DNA of 64,000 nucleotides from Diplonema papillatum (lineage: Eukaryota > Euglenozoa > Diplonemea > Diplonemida > Diplonemidae), in assembly GCA_030068145.1 (NCBI GenBank), contig JAPJBO010000260.1, forward strand, positions 1-64,000. Reading direction: 5' to 3'. A program made the translations under genes and the position numbers. A model generated the notes under the pieces. The model made no database searches. It was not told where the DNA came from and saw nothing but the letters and a program-made list of their open reading frames with translations. Numbering within the stretch: position 1 is the first letter of the stretch; each line of letters starts with the position of its first letter. Positions 42,151 through 52,155 of this stretch are shown here, piece after piece.

Positions 42151-45100
42151 CGGCATCCCTGGGGCGCGGAAGTCCTGCGTGGCACCTTGTAGCAATGCTG
42201 CTGATGGCCGGACGGCAGGCGCTGAGCGCGTGGGATTCCTTTGCGATTTTACCTGACAGGCGAAGCTCGGTGTTCCGAAGTACGGGTCCCTGCGCACGGG
42301 GTCTTCCCGAGGGAATTATCCTTCCTCTGCGGGGAAAGCCGTAGCTTCTCAGACTGGCGGCCAGGGGTGAGTGAAGGGTGCGGCAAGCCCCAGTTCGGGC
42401 GAACAAACCCCTCTGAGCTGCCGCGAGTGCGCCGCGGCGGGGGGGCGGAGCGATGAAGAGAGTTTGAATTGGCTGGAACACAGCGATTTTGTCAAAAGGA
42501 GCCCCGTTCCGCTCAGTGAAAAGCAGAATCAGGGCTACCCACGTGTCGACCAATTCAGAAGACTGGTGGTGCCGATAAGGACGTGAACGGTGCAACAATG
42601 CGGGCCGCAGTGACGCTGCTCTCGACGATGGAAGATGGCGGGGGGAAGTCTTAGTTTAGTGTTCAGGCAGGGGGGAGACACAGGATTTGTAGTATTAACG
42701 TCTTCGTTATCCGAGCTCTTTCAAAAAAGTTAGCAGAAACGCTTGCGAAACATGTCTTGACCGGCTGGGGACACAAGACTTAATGTTATTAACGGGAGGC
42801 GGATAGCTTAGTTATTCGGGCTCTTTCAAGAAGAAGTGTGAAAACTGGTTGAAAAAGGAAACGCCCCTCCCCTGTTTCCCCAGCTTCTTGTTTCCTTAAA
42901 GCACTGCGTGCTTGGGTAACAAACCATCATCCCGATAATGGCGGCGCGGCTGCACTGATGGAAGAGGAGGCTAAGGCACCGTCTTCGACACTGACGGGGG
43001 TGGCTTTTGTAATGCTCCACCACCGTGTGCTGTTTTCTCACGCAGGATTTTTGAACTGTGGTGTTTAGGTTAAAGGTCGCTTGAAATTCCGGGGGTTTAG
43101 GGTCTCCGTGTGACCGTTCATGAATGGGTTCTCTTAGAGCAAGAAAGGGCTATGTGGTAACGGGCTGTATATTTAGTGCACGCTTTCGTTATGGGTTATG
43201 GCTAGCCATGTCCGGGACTGTTTGTGTGTCTTATCGTGTAGGGATAGCCGATCGAGCATTTCCTTCCAGCTGGCGGTTATGTTAAACCTCTTCCACGCGG
43301 GGTAACGCTGGTTTGTGGGCCACAGGAGACCCGGGATGGGGTCAGTTCCCGGAATCCTCTGGATCTGGGACTGTCCTGAGGGTCCTGGTAGCACCACCAG
43401 CCTGTGAGCTCAGACATGCGTCTCGCAGGAGGGGGCGGAAGCGACCGGCAGGAGTCTTCGAAACCCCGGATCCCCGACAGGGAAGACACCCGTGCATCCG
43501 AAGCAAGCAGACACGACACGGGACATACTAGCGTTATTTGTGGGTTTACTCTCGCGGCCTACGCGCGCGCGTAGTATGCACCGGATATAGCGGATGAGAC
43601 GGGGTCACTCGCTGGGAGAGTCAGAAGGCGTGGGAGGTGGATCGGGTGGTGCGCTCGTGGGCACGGCAAGCCCCTCGTCTTCCACAGGAACAATGCGACA
43701 CGGCACGACACGGTTGTTACGGAGATGACAGGTGATTGCGCATGTTATGATGATAACATGTCATTATTTCACTGCTGCCAGCACATGTTATACAACAAGT
43801 GGACCCCCTCACAACAAGTAGGTCGTGTGCACAATGAGGGACTCAAGACCGTGCTCGGTTTGGTGTGGGTTCACCCCCGTGTTCCGTCTGCTCGTGGCTG
43901 GATTATTCCTTCGACACGTATGGCGGACCTTCTTAGGCGCGGGACGTCTCTCGATTTTGTCCTCCCAGAAACCGGAATTCTCCGCCTGGTCCCAGGTTTC
44001 GACGAACGACACCTCCCGCATGCGACACGTCAACTAACGAGCGATGCCGCGCAACAGACCGAATACTTGAGGGACTGCCTTGCGCTTGTTTCGACGGAGG
44101 GTGGGAGGGGGGAGAAATCAATTCCACTACAAAGTGGGTCTCTTTTTGTTGAACGCTTACGCCCGCCACTAAACCCAGATTTACCTGTGTTTCGTGTGGG
44201 CTTCAGCACGTCCTCATTGGAATATTGCTACGATAGTGGCGAGTCATCGGCATGCTGACGAGTACCACAATCAGGGGATTAGCTTCCGTTGCAGATTTAG
44301 ACCGACGGTCCTGTTGAACAGTTGAGTAACCCACACGAGCTAAGAGTGGCCCACACATGATAGGGGGCGGAATTATTTTTCCGCCCAAATTTTCCCGGGA
44401 AAGCAAAATTTATTGGTGATAAAACGTTCCTATTATTAGGCTTTTTCCAATGGCTATCAAGGGTGAGTGGCATTTTTTTCCGTCGCGCCTTCGGCGCGAT
44501 GTTGCTAAGAATAACGGCGGTATTGACGCTAAAAATGTTGTTGTATGCACGGCGGTGCAGGTGCAGATACACCAAAACCGTGGACCTATTATCATAAGAA
44601 AATAGGTCCCCAGGTCTACCCTTTAGCTGCCTGACAAGACTGTCTGTTTACGATTTTGACTGTTTTTTGAGCGCGTCCCCATGTGACACCCAACCCGCAG
44701 GGAACCCAGAAGCATTCGAAAACCCCCGAAAAGCTTGCTCCAGACTGGTGTAGGTTGAAAAAAACGCCCGCAAAATGTGTTGCCAAACTGACGGGGTGGC
44801 CATAATTGACCCATAAAGACTCAAAGACACCATGAAGGACCCATGAAGACCCCTCTTTTGCCGAACGAAGTTGTGAAGATGTGTCGGCTCCGCCCCAAGA
44901 CGCCGTACATCGGCGAAAACGGCACCGAAACACTGCCCAAAAGCACCCCATAGTAACGGTCTAAATCTGCAAACCTCGGAAGCCTTCAAACTAAGACCCT
45001 GACCACAATGTACAAAAAAAAAAAGATTGTATGCCATCCTTCGAACGTTTTTCACAGAGTGATTTCCCCACCCCCCAATTTTTTAGAGTGAAAGTTCGCT

Positions 45101-45255
45101 TACCTTCGTCGTTAGGGGAAGATATTCTTTGTCCTCTGAGTGTCGTAAGAGTGGTGGTTACACGAGGTAAGAGGATCGGTGGGTACCTTGGTCGTTGGTC
45201 ATTTTTGTGCATTCTCGTAGTCGCCTGTGCCAACCTTTTTTTTTCGAGAGAAGAG
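42151..45255. other. Non-coding interval with repeat scraps
   Basis: No gene is supported. It includes a CTTAGTTTAGTGTTCAGGCAG piece at 42,650, the short GGTCGCTTGAAATTCCGG repeat at 43,065, the CTAAACCCAGATTTACCTGT repeat at 44,168, and a small hairpin with GGCGGAA / TTCCGCC arms at 44,364-44,383. Confidence 0.5.
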
Positions 45256-45859
45256 CAGTGCTCCCGCTAACCTCACTTTTGATGAGGAATTCAAAAACCT
45301 GTTTGGGCCTTGTTTTTTTTTTGGTGCCCCCCAATGTTTTTACCCCCGTGTTGTGCAGGTTATTAGCTTCGTTTTTGCCTTGGTTCCCAACCAACTTTCT
45401 TTTGCCGCTCTGAGACCGAGAAGCTTTTCTCCAGGGGGCTTTGCCCCCGGCGAACGGTACGGTACAGGTGGAGAAAGTTTGCACTTCTCAGTCTGTTTGT
45501 CACAATAAACACTGCACATTCCTGGAGGCAACCAAATTCAATCACCACTCGATACTGCGTGCTGGTAAATCATTGGCACGAGTAGACGCAGACCAGAGAT
45601 CACGTGGAACAAGGCAGTTGTGTCGACTGGGAGAGAATCTGTCAAGAAATCCGGGGCTGCTTCTGATCCTCGACTCTCTCTTTCTCGGCTCCAGCCCCCG
45701 TGGCAGCCCCAGACTTGTGCCCGCCAGCCCACGAGACGGTACGATACCACCAACGGGAAAAAGGTGAGGAATTCCTCGTGAGGAATTCCTCACCCTCTTT
45801 TTTCGAGCCTCTTTTTTTTTTGAGGAATTCCTCGCACTTTTTCGTTAGCGGGAGCACTG
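45256..45859 (-). mobile_element. Non-autonomous hAT-type transposon, copy 2 (604 bp)
   Basis: Same 16-bp terminal inverted repeats as copy 1 (CAGTGCTCCCGCTAAC at 45256-45271, inverted at 45844-45859). A perfect 8-bp target duplication GAGAAGAG flanks it (45248-45255, 45860-45867). Its interior is the reverse complement of that at 13169-13817, with scattered indels. No transposase. Confidence 0.93.
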
Positions 45860-45867
45860 GAGAAGAG

Positions 45868-46549
45868 AGCGAAAGAGAGAGATAAAGATATGCCGATCGC
45901 AGACCGTGATAGATCCGCCCCTCAGCAGTGAATGTGTTGCTGCCGCTTCAGGGTGGTGCACCAACACACCACACGACTGTGAATGTGTCACCACTACCCA
46001 GATACAGCGTACAACTGTGAATGAGGTACTGCTACCTCAGGGTGTTAGCACAGATACAGCAGCGGGTGGTTCCATGCAGCCCTGCGTGTCGCTGTTTGTC
46101 CACGTCGTGTTGGCATTTCTTTTTGCAAGGACGAGGCCCGGCTTGCTGACGCCTCCTCCCTGACCTCACTCGCCACGGAAGATGGCTCGGTTCGTGTTAG
46201 TTGCTTGCTGTGATAGCCACGCTTCAGGCTTGAAACTCCGGGGTTTGAAGTCTCCGGGCGACTCTCGGTTGTTTGTGATGCGAAAGTCCACGTAATATGG
46301 AACCGGTTCGTGTTGGTTGCTTGCTGTGATAGCCACGCTGTGTGCAGGCGTGCGCGGACTCAGGCTTGAACTTCCGGGTTGTTGAAGTCTCACGGTGACT
46401 ACAGAAGATTTTGAGGTTTAAAGGATCAGTACTAATAGAGTCTCCGGTCCGGTCCGCTGAGGCTGCTCGGAACGGGTATCCATGTGCTCACCCCTACCTG
46501 CATCGTGTTTCGATCCTTTAAAGGGCGAAGAAGAGCGGGGGGGGATGGA
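45868..46549. other. Non-coding stretch
   Basis: It contains a degenerate GTGAATGTG / CACCAACAC triplication at 45,925-46,030, and two copies of the short repeat GGCTTGAA-CTCCGGGG-TTGAAGTCTC at 46,228 and 46,361, joined by a repeated GGTTCGTGTTGGTTGCTTGC segment (46,180 and 46,302). No gene. Confidence 0.55.
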
Positions 46550-46750
46550 TTGCAAGAACGTGCTTGGAATGGATATGTGCTCACAACCGCACTGGTCCTA
46601 TCTGCCCCGTCGGTTCGATCCTCTAAGCCACGGACACGTAGTACGGATCTTCATCAAAGTGTCTGCAGACAGGACAGCGGTGTAAGCCTGGCTTGTCAGG
46701 CTATTCATTGCTCGCCGCAGCCAAGAGCGCCCATGCTACAAGAGCACACC
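46550..46750 (+). repeat. Dispersed repeat R5, copy 1
   Basis: GCAAGAACGTGCTTGGAATG, AAGCCACGGACAC, GTGTCTGCAGACAGGAC, GCGGTGT and AGAGCACA match 54,660-54,868 in order. The first ~45 bp also occur at 38,105-38,148. Confidence 0.8.
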
Positions 46751-47167
46751 CCGTCTCGCGGTATCCCTGTGACCGTGGTTAAACGGTGGAGTCCAGCCTC
46801 AGATGCCAAAGAGCAGGTGGCACACCCGCTTTTCGGGAGGGCATTTGCACGCGTTTTGGTTGTAGCACACCCGCATTTCGGGTGTGTCTCGGGCACACCT
46901 TCTTCAATCCGCTGAGACTGCGGGCAACCAAAAGGGGGCCAAGGTGGTGCGGGGTGGCGACGCTCAGCTTTTCGACTCTCTCATTTCTCGCGTTACGCAC
47001 TCTGCGACCCCACGGGGTACGGCGGCTGGTTCGTGGTACTTTGCTTGCGATAGCCATGCTGTCCGTCGGCTGCGGGTTCGGGTCAGTTTTCAAGACTGTT
47101 TCGAGTTTCGAAGATCCGTGTTGAGTCTACGGTCGACTTGGGCCGGTTTGCAGGGTGATTGTGGGAG

Positions 47168-47316
47168 GGGGGAAAATCTTAGTTTAATGTTTAGGCAGAG
47201 CACTGCCTCTCATGCATGGTTGATGCTAGCATCAAGTCTTCTTCGAGGAAGATGTCGTCTAGGAAAGGGATGCAAAATGGAAATAGAAAGTTGTAAAGAG
47301 GGGAGTCTACGGCTCC
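47168..47316 (+). repeat. Dispersed repeat R8, target of the RT-USP insertion
   Basis: AAATCTTAGTTTAATGTTTAG, GGCAGAGCACTGCCTC, AAGTCTTCTTCGAGGAAGATG, TCTAGGAAAGGGATGCAAAA and ACGGCTCCCAAAGTGGGG. The last part recurs at 55,380-55,466, where GGGG runs straight on into TGATGAAG. The retroelement is therefore placed in the G tract of this repeat. Confidence 0.75.
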
Positions 47317-47350
47317 CAAAGTGGGGGGGGGGGGGGGGGGGGGGGGGGGG
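47317..47350 (+). repeat. Target-site repeat, 3' side: CAAAGT plus 28 G
   Basis: CAAAGT followed by a 28-G tract directly borders the retroelement 3' terminus (TCGTTGTTG on the plus strand). The same word plus 25 G is found on the other side at 50967-50997. Confidence 0.8.
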
Positions 47351-50300
47351 TCGTTGTTGTTGGTGATGGTTTTGTGGGATGAAGTAGGGGAAAGAGAATT
47401 TCTTTTTGCGGTGGTCTCCGCTGGCCTGGTAGTCCGTGCTACCTCCTTTCTTTTACACTCGTTCTCTTCTCTACTCACTACTGTACGTACTCTTTCGCTC
47501 TTTTTCTCTCTTTGGCTAGCCAAAACAAAAGACTTCTGCGACCGACACCACGAACACATTCGCAATGAATGTGGCCCTGGGCCCCCCACGTGCATACATG
47601 TTGAGCAGGGGTTGCCATGTAGCCCGTATCGGTCTAAGTCAACACTGTTACTTTCATGGGATGTTCACCGGGGAAGGGTCCGACCTAACCGTTAGTCAAC
47701 AGCAACGTCGAAAAGGGGGAGGGGGAAAGAAGATAGAAAATCGGTGGGGTTGACAAGCTCGTAAGTGGTTGTTTGTAGATCAGTACAACCTTAAACTACG
47801 CCTAGCACACGGCCAGGCGGTCTTTAACGAACCTCCAGTACATTAAACGCAAGTCGGCAGGTCGTCATCAGACGCGGCACGAAAAGCAAACGTCGCCGAC
47901 GCAGCACTTCAGCAATGCGTCCTCTTATTTACAGTGGGCACCGTACCTGAACTCAGCCCCGCTAGGCCGAGATTCCGGCTGTTCCGCAGGGCATACATCA
48001 CTCCCCGAAGTTGACGTACGTGCAGAGACGTTCGTGCACATGCAGGCCTCTGAGGCCCCGGAACAATCGACCGTCCTTGGTGCGGTCGGTGAAGCAGCGC
48101 TTGCAGCGCAGTTCCGGGGGGTCCTTGGGCTGTTCAGGTGGCTGGTCGTGTGCTGCCAAAGCAGCGTCGGAGGGCATGGGTTGGCAAGATGCCAGATTCG
48201 CGTCGGTACAGGGCGGACTAGAAGGTATCAGCGGGACCTGCAGTGGGACTGTTGTTGCCATCATAGTAGGTGATGGCAAGCGTTCGACCACCTCGTGGGA
48301 CGCATTGGGGATTCGTACGTATGCGGCGAGGTATATGTCAGTCCAAGGAACGTTGTCGACGTGCAAGACTCGTTCGTCATCGAAAAGCGTCCATTGCATC
48401 CCTTGCAAGACGTATGTGACAAAATGGCCGCTTGTCGTATTTTGTCCCGTGTGTACAACCACCGCGGAAAGGCGTAGTGTGCCGTCCGGCAGTCGCAGGA
48501 GGAGCGGTAGGGAAGCGTCATTCCGTAGTCTCGCACCATCGCTTGCGTAAATGCCGAACTGCAACAGCAGGCACTCGGACGCCACATGCACGTTCATGGT
48601 CTCCACAACGGATCCAGCAGCTCCGCAGTCACACCTCCTCTCCGGATTCATAATTCCACGAACACAGAATGCGTCCTCCACCGGCCTTCCACGAGGGACT
48701 TGAAGACACCGTACCAGTTGATGACGGGTGGATGTGGCGCCACAGGCGATACATCGTGTTGTTGTCGTCATCGTGTTTTCCAGGCACGTCTGGAAAAGCC
48801 GCCAATCCGGACAAGCCTCCGTCGTCTCGTCCGGCCCTAGGGAGCTGTCTGTCCTATCCAGAATTGCAACCAAAGCCTCGTGCGCGTCGTGCTGTCGCGC
48901 ATCGCAGAACATTGGGAGCATGGCGAGGATTGTTTCAGCCCCTATCCTTCGGCTGTCTTGGCTGAGCTGGCTCCTCCCCGAGCGCGAGCTTACCAGTAGG
49001 ACGAAGTACGTCAAGAACTCCTTCAGGAACCCCCGGAAATTCAGAGGATTCTGCGCAAGACTGTAATACATGTTCTCGATCGGTTCCACACGCAACAAGA
49101 GCTGCAGTACCGCATTGAGAAAACAAGTATTCCCAAGGTTCGGGAGGCCGGCAGGTTCAAACGGTGACGGGTCGAACATGCGGGAGGGCCGTTGGATACA
49201 AATGACAGCTTGGCGGCCGACAGCGGGTGATGATTCCAGCATGTCAGGCACTGCATGGGACACGTCGCAGCGCCGTTTCGGTCCAGGCTGAGCAGCCTCA
49301 TCGTCTCTGCGCTTGCGCTTTCCTTTAGTCGTCCCATCCTGGGGCACAAGATCACGACGCTGCTTCGGAGCCGCAGTGGAAGGCCGATCGGGCGTATCTC
49401 GTTCCGTTCGTGTGCCAGGTCGAGGACGGTCCCTGTATCTCACGAAGGCCTTCTCAGCGAGCAGCCTCTCGACCGCTTGGTCGATGGACTCCAAGTCGGG
49501 CATCTGCAGAATGCGTTCCACTTCATGTACGAGCCACACGAAGTGCGCACGGATCTTCTCGCAGTGATCACCGAACTTCGCTTCTGGGTACGTGTCTAGT
49601 AACCATTTACGAAACCCACTTTTTAAGACACTCTTGCGGTACCCCCGTCTCATGAGCTTCAGCACCGTGTTGTTCATCTCGGTCTTAAAGTCATGGAGGT
49701 TGTTCGCAATCCTGCCGTTACGCACAAGCGCTCCGATGAGGATACTCGACCCAAAGTTCGATGGAGCCGTGGAGAGCACGGATGTGTACGCCAAGGGCTG
49801 GTATCGGTATGCCTTCGCTTTGTCGAGGACTGACAGGCGCATGTATCTCCTCCCGGACATCTCGGAGACTTCATGTCGAATCCGAATACCAAGGAAAGTG
49901 GCGTCCCCAACCTTGGCGTTTGTCTGTTTGTACCTCATGTTGTACACAGATTCCGGTGGGGGTTTTGTGCCGAAACACAACAGATCGTCAATGAAGCGGC
50001 GTGTCAGGCTAAGCAATGCCGCACGTTGCGTGTCCCCGTCTTCCAAGAGTCGCATCATGTATTTTCGCTCTTTCGCATAGCAAAAGAGGTTGGCGATGTC
50101 CGGGGAAGCGTTCGCACCCATTGGGATGCCTAGCGTCTGCCTCATGAGAACCCTATTGACCAGAACATAGGTATTCACCAGGCAGAAAGACAAGAGGGTC
50201 TTGAGCTCCTGCGCCGAATACGCTGCTTCATGTGACCGTACCTCCGTGTTTACCTTAAAGGCGAAACAGCGCTTCTTACGAGTCGGCCCGTGTTGGCTCT

Positions 50301-50966
50301 TCGGACGTACTAATACGAGTCTTCCCGCGTCCACGTTCAAACGTGCAGCCTCCGCCGCGAAGGCCTCATTAATCGTGTCCGCAACCGCATTAAGAAGCTC
50401 CTCAAGCTCCAGCTGGTCATACATCGTTGTGAAGTCAAATGTACCAGCGTCCAGCTGCGCGAGTTCGTCCGCGTGTGTCTTCAGGAAGAAGGCCGTGTCG
50501 TCGCTCGACTCCGTGATCCAGAAGTACCGGTACCCAGTCGCGTTGAACCGAATGTCGTCTTCCCGCCGGAGGATGCTCATGATCGCCTTCAGCAAGCCGG
50601 TCAGGTCCAGTTGCGCGTCCGTCGTAGACGAGAACGTGGTCTTAGGGCGGGCGTCCCGTCCAGCATCGGCCGCCTCGGAGTCGGAGTCGACACAGTTCTT
50701 CCGCGAAACCCCAGCGATGTACCGCATGGACGTCACTTCCTTGTGCAGCTTCAGGGTGCCATATAGGTATGGGAGGACGTTCGATGAGTGTAATCCTTCC
50801 CGTCCGAGGTAGGCCTTGTGCCTCGCAATGACTTGTTGAGGCGTCTCTTCGCTCGGGGAGTAGTTCGTACTGTGATTGACCTTCGCGTGTAAGTCCTGGT
50901 TGTAAAATCTTTTACACACGAAGCCGAAATCATGCGAGCTCTTGTCCACGGGCAGGATCACGAACA
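47351..50966 (-). mobile_element. RT-USP retroelement, 5'-truncated, in a poly-G target
   Basis: Bounded by CAAAGT(G)n direct repeats on both sides, so the inserted unit is about 3.6 kb. In element sense it runs from inside the reverse-transcriptase coding region through a ubiquitin-protease domain to a ~650-bp 3' UTR ending in CAACAACGA. There are no terminal repeats, which fits target-primed insertion by a non-LTR/Penelope-like retroelement, and the 5' end is truncated in the manner typical of that process. The 3' UTR carries the TTTGGCTAGCCAAA palindrome and a terminal hairpin. Confidence 0.85.
47428..47443 (-). other. Conserved RNA hairpin near the retroelement 3' end
   Basis: GGTAG(N6)CTACC in element sense, about 80 bases from the terminus. 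The same stem with different loops is present in the fragments at 15022-15037 and 55008-55023. Candidate reverse-transcriptase recognition structure (inference). Confidence 0.55.
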
Positions 50967-50967
50967 C
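47998..50967 (-). CDS. Reverse transcriptase - ubiquitin-specific protease - zinc finger fusion protein
   Basis: 989 codons, open throughout. The first codon is GTG at the edge of the target repeat, so the true N-terminus is missing. Residues ~5-470 are a Penelope-like reverse transcriptase: PVDKSS (7-12), LYGTLKLHK (68-76), TFDFTTMYD with catalytic D178, QTLGIPMGANASPDIANLF (277-295) and RRFIDDLL with catalytic DD (327-328). A basic linker KGKRKRR (548-554) and PKRRC follow. Residues ~605-885 are a USP deubiquitinase: GLPNLGNTCFLN with Cys615, RQHDAHEALVAILD (691-704), zinc pairs CIAC and CDC, and SGHFVTYV with His848 in front of LFDDERV (861-867). The C-terminus is a C2HC finger (C955, C958, H978, C982). 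Predicted to reverse transcribe its RNA, with a protease that may spare the machinery from ubiquitin-dependent turnover (inference). Confidence 0.88.
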   Translation of the reverse strand: MFVILPVDKSSHDFGFVCKRFYNQDLHAKVNHSTNYSPSEETPQQVIARHKAYLGREGLHSSNVLPYLYGTLKLHKEVTSMRYIAGVSRKNCVDSDSEAADAGRDARPKTTFSSTTDAQLDLTGLLKAIMSILRREDDIRFNATGYRYFWITESSDDTAFFLKTHADELAQLDAGTFDFTTMYDQLELEELLNAVADTINEAFAAEAARLNVDAGRLVLVRPKSQHGPTRKKRCFAFKVNTEVRSHEAAYSAQELKTLLSFCLVNTYVLVNRVLMRQTLGIPMGANASPDIANLFCYAKERKYMMRLLEDGDTQRAALLSLTRRFIDDLLCFGTKPPPESVYNMRYKQTNAKVGDATFLGIRIRHEVSEMSGRRYMRLSVLDKAKAYRYQPLAYTSVLSTAPSNFGSSILIGALVRNGRIANNLHDFKTEMNNTVLKLMRRGYRKSVLKSGFRKWLLDTYPEAKFGDHCEKIRAHFVWLVHEVERILQMPDLESIDQAVERLLAEKAFVRYRDRPRPGTRTERDTPDRPSTAAPKQRRDLVPQDGTTKGKRKRRDDEAAQPGPKRRCDVSHAVPDMLESSPAVGRQAVICIQRPSRMFDPSPFEPAGLPNLGNTCFLNAVLQLLLRVEPIENMYYSLAQNPLNFRGFLKEFLTYFVLLVSSRSGRSQLSQDSRRIGAETILAMLPMFCDARQHDAHEALVAILDRTDSSLGPDETTEACPDWRLFQTCLENTMTTTTRCIACGATSTRHQLVRCLQVPRGRPVEDAFCVRGIMNPERRCDCGAAGSVVETMNVHVASECLLLQFGIYASDGARLRNDASLPLLLRLPDGTLRLSAVVVHTGQNTTSGHFVTYVLQGMQWTLFDDERVLHVDNVPWTDIYLAAYVRIPNASHEVVERLPSPTMMATTVPLQVPLIPSSPPCTDANLASCQPMPSDAALAAHDQPPEQPKDPPELRCKRCFTDRTKDGRLFRGLRGLHVHERLCTYVNFGE

Positions 50968-50997
50968 AAAGTGGGGGGGGGGGGGGGGGGGGGGGGG
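50967..50997 (+). repeat. Target-site repeat, 5' side: CAAAGT plus 25 G
   Basis: Pairs with 47317-47350. Its first bases supply the apparent GTG start of the truncated reading frame. Confidence 0.78.
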
Positions 50998-52155
50998 TCA
51001 GTCTACTGTTTAAAAGTGTCCCAATGGACCATTTTTCAACCTTAAAATATAACGACCAAGCCGGCTCCGAAAACTGGACTTTCGGGTGCAAAACACCAAT
51101 TCTGCACGAAATACCGCTGGATGTGCACCCAACGGGCGTTGAATGGTTGCTGAACAAGGGTGTCAAAAATGCTGTCCAAAGTCGTGCCACCTTTTTACCC
51201 CAGGCTACTTCAACCGCCAAAATTCACTTTAAATTCATACTGGGAGACCAGGAGGCCCTCATCTGCGGTAGAAAACACCACCAAAAACGCTATTTTGCTA
51301 CGCCAGGCTAGGGGAGACTGAGTTTAACGATCAAAGAGAGCATCGCCGAGCTGCAGCCGTAAGTCAACGCTGATGCCTTTGTACGGCAAGGCACTTGCAG
51401 CCCTGTCGCAAGATTAACCAGCTCCGTGCGTTGCATTTTCAAAAGAAGCCCCTCAGGTAGACGTAAGGTCCAGTTTGTGCCACCTTGGCAGATGTGAAGG
51501 GGTGAATGCTGCTTCTGAATCGTTGCAAAAACGTTCCTGTCGTCCTCATAGGCGGCACGCATTACCGGAGAAGAGCTGCTCAGACCAATGTTCGTGCAGT
51601 TCTGGGACACGCTTTGTGGAAAGTGAGGAAGAAAAACGGTTCGACATTTTTGCATGACGACAAGCACAGACGGTAGCCCCGTTGTCCCCGCTTTCCCTCG
51701 ATCCGAGCCTGTCCTTCCCTCCTACACGTAGGAGCATCGTGTCCTTCAGCACTGCTGAAAAAAAAATCGAACCTACAGCACAATCTCACTCTAGCTGTTC
51801 TGCCATTATATGGGCGTCTCCGCGACCAATGAACCCCCTTTCTTCTTGTATTGGTGAGGCATGGTGCGCAAGACAAGCGTTTTTTTTCTACTTTTTTGCT
51901 GCCTGTGCGGTGGCTTTGAGCTGCATTACCACCCACCTTTTGCAATTCTGCGGTGGGGTATAAGGGTGGCACGACTTTGGACAGCAATTTTGAATTCGCG
52001 TTTTATACTCGTTTTAGGGCTCTACACTCGATTTTAAGCTCGACCACCCTGTGGAAATGACGATGTGGGGTGCTCTACAGGGGGCCAGGTCCCCAGGAGG
52101 CCCTAGTATGCTGAACTTTGAAAAATGCCCAATTGGGACACAGATTGACCCCCCC
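50991..52155. mobile_element. Putative inverted-repeat element with G-tract terminus (element A)
   Basis: The left end GGGGGGTCAGTCT followed by GTGTCCCAATGGACCATTTTTCAA matches the inverted right end (GGGGGGTCAATCT, GTGTCCCAATTGGGCATTTTTCAA at 52110-52155). The arms are imperfect and the left one has a 9-base insertion. Interior frames (51024-51311, 51308-51667) match nothing I know. Since it abuts the retroelement's poly-G, the tract may be shared by both. Confidence 0.5.

Noticed and set aside
50201-50812. 203-codon plus frame opposite the RT
   Set aside because: Shadow of the RT coding strand, with no family features.
50965-50967. GTG as true start codon of the RT-USP protein
   Set aside because: It lies at the target-repeat junction and inside the conserved VFV-PVDK segment; the N-terminus is truncated there.
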